DNA from: Clostridia bacterium
Lineage (GTDB): Bacteria; Bacillota; Clostridia; Oscillospirales; Acutalibacteraceae
Assembly: GCA_017433225.1 (NCBI GenBank)
Contig: JAFRHS010000054.1
Location: 1 to 51,609, forward strand
Reading direction: 5' to 3'
DNA: 51,609 bases
Positions 48,450 through 51,609 of this stretch are shown piece after piece (positions within the stretch are counted from its first letter, which is position 1; each line of letters opens with the position of its first letter). The notes beneath the pieces are model-generated. The model was not told the origin of the DNA and did not search any database. It worked only from the letters and a program-made list of their open reading frames with translations. The position numbers were made by a program, and so were the translations under genes.

Positions 48450-48845
48450 ATGTCCGGCAACACGATCATCACCATCCTCATCCTCGCGGTCATCGCCGTC
48501 GTGGCGTTCATCACCGTCCGCAACTACCGCAAACAGCTGAAGGAAGGCTGCTGCGGCGAGGGAGGGGACGACGGCCCCGGCGCGAAGGTCGAGCCGAAGG
48601 ACACCGACAAAGCGAATTACCCGTACATCGCCGACGTCTGCATCGAAGGCATGCACTGCGAGAACTGTGTCCGCAAAGTCGAGAATGCCGTCAACCGCAT
48701 CGACGGTGCCTGGGCGGACGTGGACCTCGCCTCCAACTCCGCGAAGGTCCTGCTGAAGGACCCGAAGCTCGAAAAACAGGTCAAGATGGCCATCGCGAAC
48801 AACGATTTCCTGGTCACCGGTTTCACGGTCTCTGAGAAGGCCTGA
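48450..48845 (+). CDS. Membrane-anchored HMA metal-binding protein
   Basis: A 131-residue protein. An N-terminal membrane segment (about 5-23) is followed by a short loop with LKEGCCGEGG, resembling the FeoB-associated Cys-rich membrane proteins. Residues 58-131 form a heavy-metal-associated domain with the CxxC motif GMHCENC (Cys70, Cys73), as in copper chaperones. Fusing the two is unusual; it may hold copper or another soft metal at the membrane. AAAGGAG precedes ATG 48450. Monocistronic with a terminator; no copper ATPase is nearby. Confidence 0.82.
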   Translation: MSGNTIITILILAVIAVVAFITVRNYRKQLKEGCCGEGGDDGPGAKVEPKDTDKANYPYIADVCIEGMHCENCVRKVENAVNRIDGAWADVDLASNSAKVLLKDPKLEKQVKMAIANNDFLVTGFTVSEKA

Positions 48846-48868
48846 GACGTGCTTCCACTGAAAACGAG

Positions 48869-48899
48869 AAAAGCTCTTCCCGAAGAGGGAAGAGCTTTT
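48869..48899. terminator. Bidirectional terminator
   Basis: A 13-base stem AAAAGCTCTTCCC / GGGAAGAGCTTTT with loop GAAGA and T tract, between convergent genes ending at 48845 and 48920. Confidence 0.9.
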
Positions 48900-48919
48900 T
48901 TTGCGTGTTCTGTGGCGAT

Positions 48920-49999
48920 TTACCACCGGTTCTCGACGTACTCGCAGAAGGCATACATGTCTTCGATGTGGAGGACCGTGCCGTCGTCGAGCGTGGCGGT
49001 GCCGCTCCAGAGTCCGTGGACCTGGTGGGAATGCATCCGCATGACGAGCGCGTTGATGTCGGAATGGTGGTCGTAGAAGGGCTTCATGGTCATGTCGAAC
49101 CGGCCGTCTTCGGAAACGAAGTGCCAGGGTTCCATGTACTTGTCGGGTTTCGGGAAGGTCTCGACGTCGACCGCGCCGAACTTGTGGGCCTTGCCGTCGT
49201 AGAAGATGCAGGTCTCGGTGGCGTTGGACTCGTCGCCGATGGCCCAGGTGATCTCGAAGCCGAAGAGGTGTTTCTGACCGTCCGGTCCGTCGATGTAGGC
49301 GGAACCGTTGCCCCAGTACCAGCAGAGCTTGTAGGGGGTGCAGACGCGGCCCCAGTCAAGGTTCGTAAAGGTGTTGTCCTTCGAGAAGGTGACCGTCTTG
49401 CCGCCATAGGTGAACGTGCCCTCGGTGGGCATGCAGTTCTGTTTGGTCGTCATGAAGTAACGGTCTTTGAACTTTCTCTTTTTGAACGGAAGGACCGTCG
49501 TGATGTTCTCGTGGTCTTCGAGGATGTCCATCTGGAAGTCGAGCTTGACGTCGCCGCGTTCATACTGCAGGTAGCGGTAGGTGCCGCCGGTCAGGAATTT
49601 GAAATGGGCTTTGCCGATGGTCATTTCGACCGTGTTCGGTACATCGCCTTTCGGGGGCAGGACGTACTTGTCTTTTCCGCCGAGGAAGATGTCCATGGTG
49701 GAGGAGAGGGTCTCGCCTTTCTGCAGGTCGACGAGGACCGCGGAGACATAGCCGCCGAGGGAAATGTTCGCGAAACTCAGCTGGACCATGTAATGGCCGT
49801 CGGAGAGCTGGTAGAAGTCCCACTCTTTGCGGCGCATGACATGTTTGACGCGGTCGCGGTCATAGTCAAAGACGTTGTGGCGGGCCCAGCCGGGGGAGAG
49901 CAGGGTGCCGTTTTCCGCGAGCAGTGTGGTGGGTTCTTTGTACTCCGTCTGTTTGCTGGGGTGTTTCCACTCCTGCCAGGGGGTGTAGGTTCGTTTCAT
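48920..49999 (-). CDS. DUF2804 family protein
   Basis: A 359-residue protein of the DUF2804 family: beta-rich, no signal peptide, with NLDWGRVCTPYKLCWYWGNGSAY and an FGFEITWAIGDESNATET block typical of the family, plus HSHQVHGLWSGTATLDDG near the C-terminus. ATG 49999 follows AAGGAGG; an in-frame TTG at 50017 precedes that site and is not used. Function unknown; members are often predicted lipid- or terpenoid-linked proteins. It is transcribed alone, away from the HMA gene. Confidence 0.75.
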   Translation of the reverse strand: MKRTYTPWQEWKHPSKQTEYKEPTTLLAENGTLLSPGWARHNVFDYDRDRVKHVMRRKEWDFYQLSDGHYMVQLSFANISLGGYVSAVLVDLQKGETLSSTMDIFLGGKDKYVLPPKGDVPNTVEMTIGKAHFKFLTGGTYRYLQYERGDVKLDFQMDILEDHENITTVLPFKKRKFKDRYFMTTKQNCMPTEGTFTYGGKTVTFSKDNTFTNLDWGRVCTPYKLCWYWGNGSAYIDGPDGQKHLFGFEITWAIGDESNATETCIFYDGKAHKFGAVDVETFPKPDKYMEPWHFVSEDGRFDMTMKPFYDHHSDINALVMRMHSHQVHGLWSGTATLDDGTVLHIEDMYAFCEYVENRW

Positions 50000-50081
50000 G
50001 TTCCGTTCCTCCTTCAATGGATTGTTCGAATATGTCCAGTTCCATCATAGTCTTTTTTTCGAAAAAAGGGAAGAGAAAAAG

Positions 50082-50109
50082 CCCCGGAAACCGTTGCCGG
50101 TCTCCGGGG
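50082..50109 (-). terminator. Terminator after the CdhC-like gene
   Basis: On the minus strand, CCCCGGA / TCCGGGG with inner ACCG/CGGT pairing, followed by a T-rich tract near 50080-50070. Confidence 0.75.
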
Positions 50110-50126
50110 ACAGTTGACTGGTCAGA

Positions 50127-50840
50127 TCATTTCTCTTCGAAGTCTTTCTTCGTGAGCTCTTCGACTTCTTCACAGACTTCTTTGAGACTGCAGCTTGCGC
50201 AGTCCATTTTGACGTCCTTCATGAGGTGGTCGAGAGCGGTAGTGATCTGTTCCGAACGCTCCATAATATCTTCCAGCTTCTGATAAGGAAATGCGGGGTC
50301 GGTGATAAAGAACAGTTTGACGGCTTCCACAGACGCGTTCTTCTTGTAGGCGTCGATGAACGACTGGCCCACTTTGGCAAAGTTCAGACCTTTGCGAAGC
50401 GCGTCTTTGCCGATCCGGACCGCTTCCCGGTGAGAGAACGCGGAGATGCGCAGCATGTAGCCTTCGGGGCTCAGATGGTAACGGGTGTATTCGATCTTCC
50501 GGATCATCGCATAGAGCTTCTGTCCGGTCCCCATTTCCTCCTCATTGACCCGAAGGAAGGCGATACGCGCGATCGGGCTGTCGGCGGAGAGTTCCGGCAG
50601 GTCTTTCCCGATGAGGTAGACTTCATCGCCGGGGACGAAGGACTCCTGGTCCGTCAGAGCGATGCTGCTGATGGCGGGGAGGCCTTTTCCGCCCAGTTCA
50701 TAAGCCGTGTCGCCGGCGAAGAGGACCTGATTGTTGCCGAGGTCTTTCCAGTTGCCGGCGCCGGTGAGATCGAGCTTCACCATGTGGGAGTCAGCCACGA
50801 GTTCTTCCATCCCGATCAGGCATTCATCATAAAGCTTCAT
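50127..50840 (-). CDS. CdhC/AcsB N-terminal-like protein
   Basis: A 237-residue cytoplasmic protein resembling the N-terminal part of the acetyl-CoA synthase beta subunit (AcsB/CdhC). Shared features are GDEVYLIGKDLPEL, the EGYMLRISAFSHREAVRIGKDALRKG block, and FAKVGQSFIDAYKK. The C-terminus has a cysteine cluster, MDCASCSLKEVC (C-x2-C-x5-C), which probably binds iron-sulfur. It is far shorter than AcsB and lacks the nickel A-cluster domain, so it cannot make acetyl-CoA alone. It may be an accessory protein for the acyl-CoA dehydratase activator upstream. AGAAGG precedes the start. Confidence 0.72.
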   Translation of the reverse strand: MKLYDECLIGMEELVADSHMVKLDLTGAGNWKDLGNNQVLFAGDTAYELGGKGLPAISSIALTDQESFVPGDEVYLIGKDLPELSADSPIARIAFLRVNEEEMGTGQKLYAMIRKIEYTRYHLSPEGYMLRISAFSHREAVRIGKDALRKGLNFAKVGQSFIDAYKKNASVEAVKLFFITDPAFPYQKLEDIMERSEQITTALDHLMKDVKMDCASCSLKEVCEEVEELTKKDFEEK

Positions 50841-50860
50841 GTCAGATACCTTCTTAAAAA

Positions 50861-51028
50861 TTATACTTTCGGGTGACGTTCCCGCAGGTCGTAGATCTTA
50901 TCCATGTACGGCTCGAGCATGGCGAGAAGCTTCATGTCGAGGTTGAAGAAATAGATCGTGAACGTGCCTGCAAACAGCGCGACCGCCGTGAAAACGAGCT
51001 TTGCGCAGAGATTCAGAAGTTTTTTCAT
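50861..51028 (-). CDS. Small single-pass membrane protein (55 residues)
   Basis: A 55-residue protein between the dehydratase activator and the CdhC-like gene, on the same strand with AAGGAGGAG before its ATG. Sequence: MKKLLNLCAK, then a hydrophobic segment (about 11-29), then an amphipathic DMKLLAMLEPYMDKIYDLRE tail on one side. Tight spacing (14 bases after the activator stop, 20 before the next start) supports a three-gene operon. Not recognised; it may anchor the complex to the membrane. Confidence 0.6.
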   Translation of the reverse strand: MKKLLNLCAKLVFTAVALFAGTFTIYFFNLDMKLLAMLEPYMDKIYDLRERHPKV

Positions 51029-51042
51029 TTGGTTACTCCTCC

Positions 51043-51609
51043 TTATGCGGCCTGGCCCTTCTGGCGGGCGTATTCGGCGGCACCAAGAGCGCCCATCAGC
51101 TGCGGGTCGACGGCGAGATCGACGACTTTGATCTTCAGGACCTTTTCGATGGCGTCCTTCAGACCGTCATTCTTCGCGCAGCCGCCGGTCAGCGTGATGC
51201 TGTCGGTGGCGCCGGCTTTCTTCGCCATGACGAAGCAGCGTTTCGCAACGGACATCTCGATGCCGGCTGCGATCTCGTCCATCGCCTTGCCTTCACCGAC
51301 GAGGGTGATGACTTCAGACTCGGCGAAAACGGTGCACTGTGCGGTGATCGGGATGATGTTCTTCGCCTGAAGGCTCAGTTTCGAGAAGTCGGACAGGGAC
51401 ATCTCGAAGCTTCTGGCCATCGCTTCGAAGAAACGGCCGGTACCGGCGGCGCATTTGTCGTTCATCGCGAAGTTCTTGACCGTACCGTCAGTGTCGATGG
51501 CGATGCCCTTGACGTCCTGACCGCCGATGTCGATGATCGCCTTGACGTTCGGGTTCGTCACATGGACGCCCATCGCGTGGCAGGAGATCTCGGAGATGTT
51601 CTCGTCTGC
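51043..51609 (-). CDS. 2-hydroxyacyl-CoA dehydratase activator, partial
   Basis: C-terminal 188 residues of a BadF/HgdC-type ATPase; the 5' part lies beyond the right edge, since the frame is open to the last base. Visible ASKHA motifs: EISCHA (cluster-binding Cys), IDIGGQDVK, KCAAGTGRFFE, CTVFAESE and TGGCAKNDG. These enzymes use ATP to push one electron into 2-hydroxyacyl-CoA dehydratases or benzoyl-CoA reductase. Here it heads an operon with a small membrane protein and a CdhC-like protein. The cognate dehydratase is not in the window. Confidence 0.9.
   Translation of the reverse strand, partial: ADENISEISCHAMGVHVTNPNVKAIIDIGGQDVKGIAIDTDGTVKNFAMNDKCAAGTGRFFEAMARSFEMSLSDFSKLSLQAKNIIPITAQCTVFAESEVITLVGEGKAMDEIAAGIEMSVAKRCFVMAKKAGATDSITLTGGCAKNDGLKDAIEKVLKIKVVDLAVDPQLMGALGAAEYARQKGQAA

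Noticed and set aside
1..51609. CRISPR arrays, insertion sequences, prophage genes or rRNA
   Set aside because: No evenly spaced direct repeats, transposase, integrase, phage structural genes or rRNA sequence were seen.

Overview
This 51.6 kb stretch is GC-rich chromosomal DNA of an anaerobic Gram-positive bacterium. It most resembles a gut Clostridia (Oscillospiraceae/Lachnospiraceae-like) genome. The evidence is Shine-Dalgarno AGGAGG starts throughout, sigma-A promoters, WalR-type TGTWAH boxes before autolysin genes, NiaR control of NAD synthesis, an oxygen-scavenging flavodiiron protein, HypA/HypB nickel chaperones, a 2-hydroxyacyl-CoA dehydratase activator, and TagGH-like surface polysaccharide export. 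No prophage, insertion sequence, CRISPR array or rRNA was seen, and genes are intact except the last one, which runs off the right edge.

Layout. 1-400: a GC-rich, hairpin-rich non-coding stretch and tRNA-Val(CAC) on the minus strand. 0.5-7.4 kb: a TtcA-like thiolase, an RmlD-like reductase with a DAACS symporter and a solute-binding lipoprotein, a flavodiiron/flavin reductase/rubredoxin fusion, and a PTS-EIIC-like membrane protein. 7.5-14.3 kb: two paralogous secreted CHAP amidases with WalR-like boxes, a C39-like surface protease, a Na/Pi symporter and an FAD oxidoreductase. 14.4-16.9 kb: a nitroreductase fused to a PTS EIIA domain, then two tandem HypB GTPases. 17-25.3 kb: a domain-permuted GH3 glucosidase, an OB-fold membrane protein, a DUF5692-like membrane protein, a YgjP metallopeptidase, an SseB-like protein, a tyrosine phosphatase and a secreted lipase.

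25.4-32.2 kb holds biosynthesis: divergent nadA and nadB-nadC-niaR with operator-like palindromes over the promoters, then proB-proA-proC. 32.4-42.2 kb is the envelope region: a DUF348/G5/3D wall protein, a membrane J-protein with a zinc-ribbon partner, UDP-galactopyranose mutase, two GT2 glycosyltransferases, a 0.67 kb non-coding segment, then an ABC-2 exporter permease, an exporter ATPase fused to a nucleotidyltransferase, and a membrane-anchored GH25 lysozyme. This looks like synthesis and export of a galactofuranose-containing wall or surface glycan. 42.3-51.6 kb: a TetR regulator divergent from a 917-residue iron-sulfur flavoprotein with hypA, rpsT, a GH13 glucosidase, a metal-binding membrane protein, a DUF2804 protein, and an acyl-CoA dehydratase activator / small membrane protein / CdhC-like operon.

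The most unusual items are: two tandem copies of a structured RNA at 38.4-38.8 kb whose stems differ by compensating base changes; the nitroreductase-EIIA fusion; the exporter ATPase-nucleotidyltransferase fusion that keeps an internal ribosome binding site and start; the HypB pair in which one copy has lost a metal ligand; and the CdhC-like operon. All assignments are read from sequence patterns without database searches.
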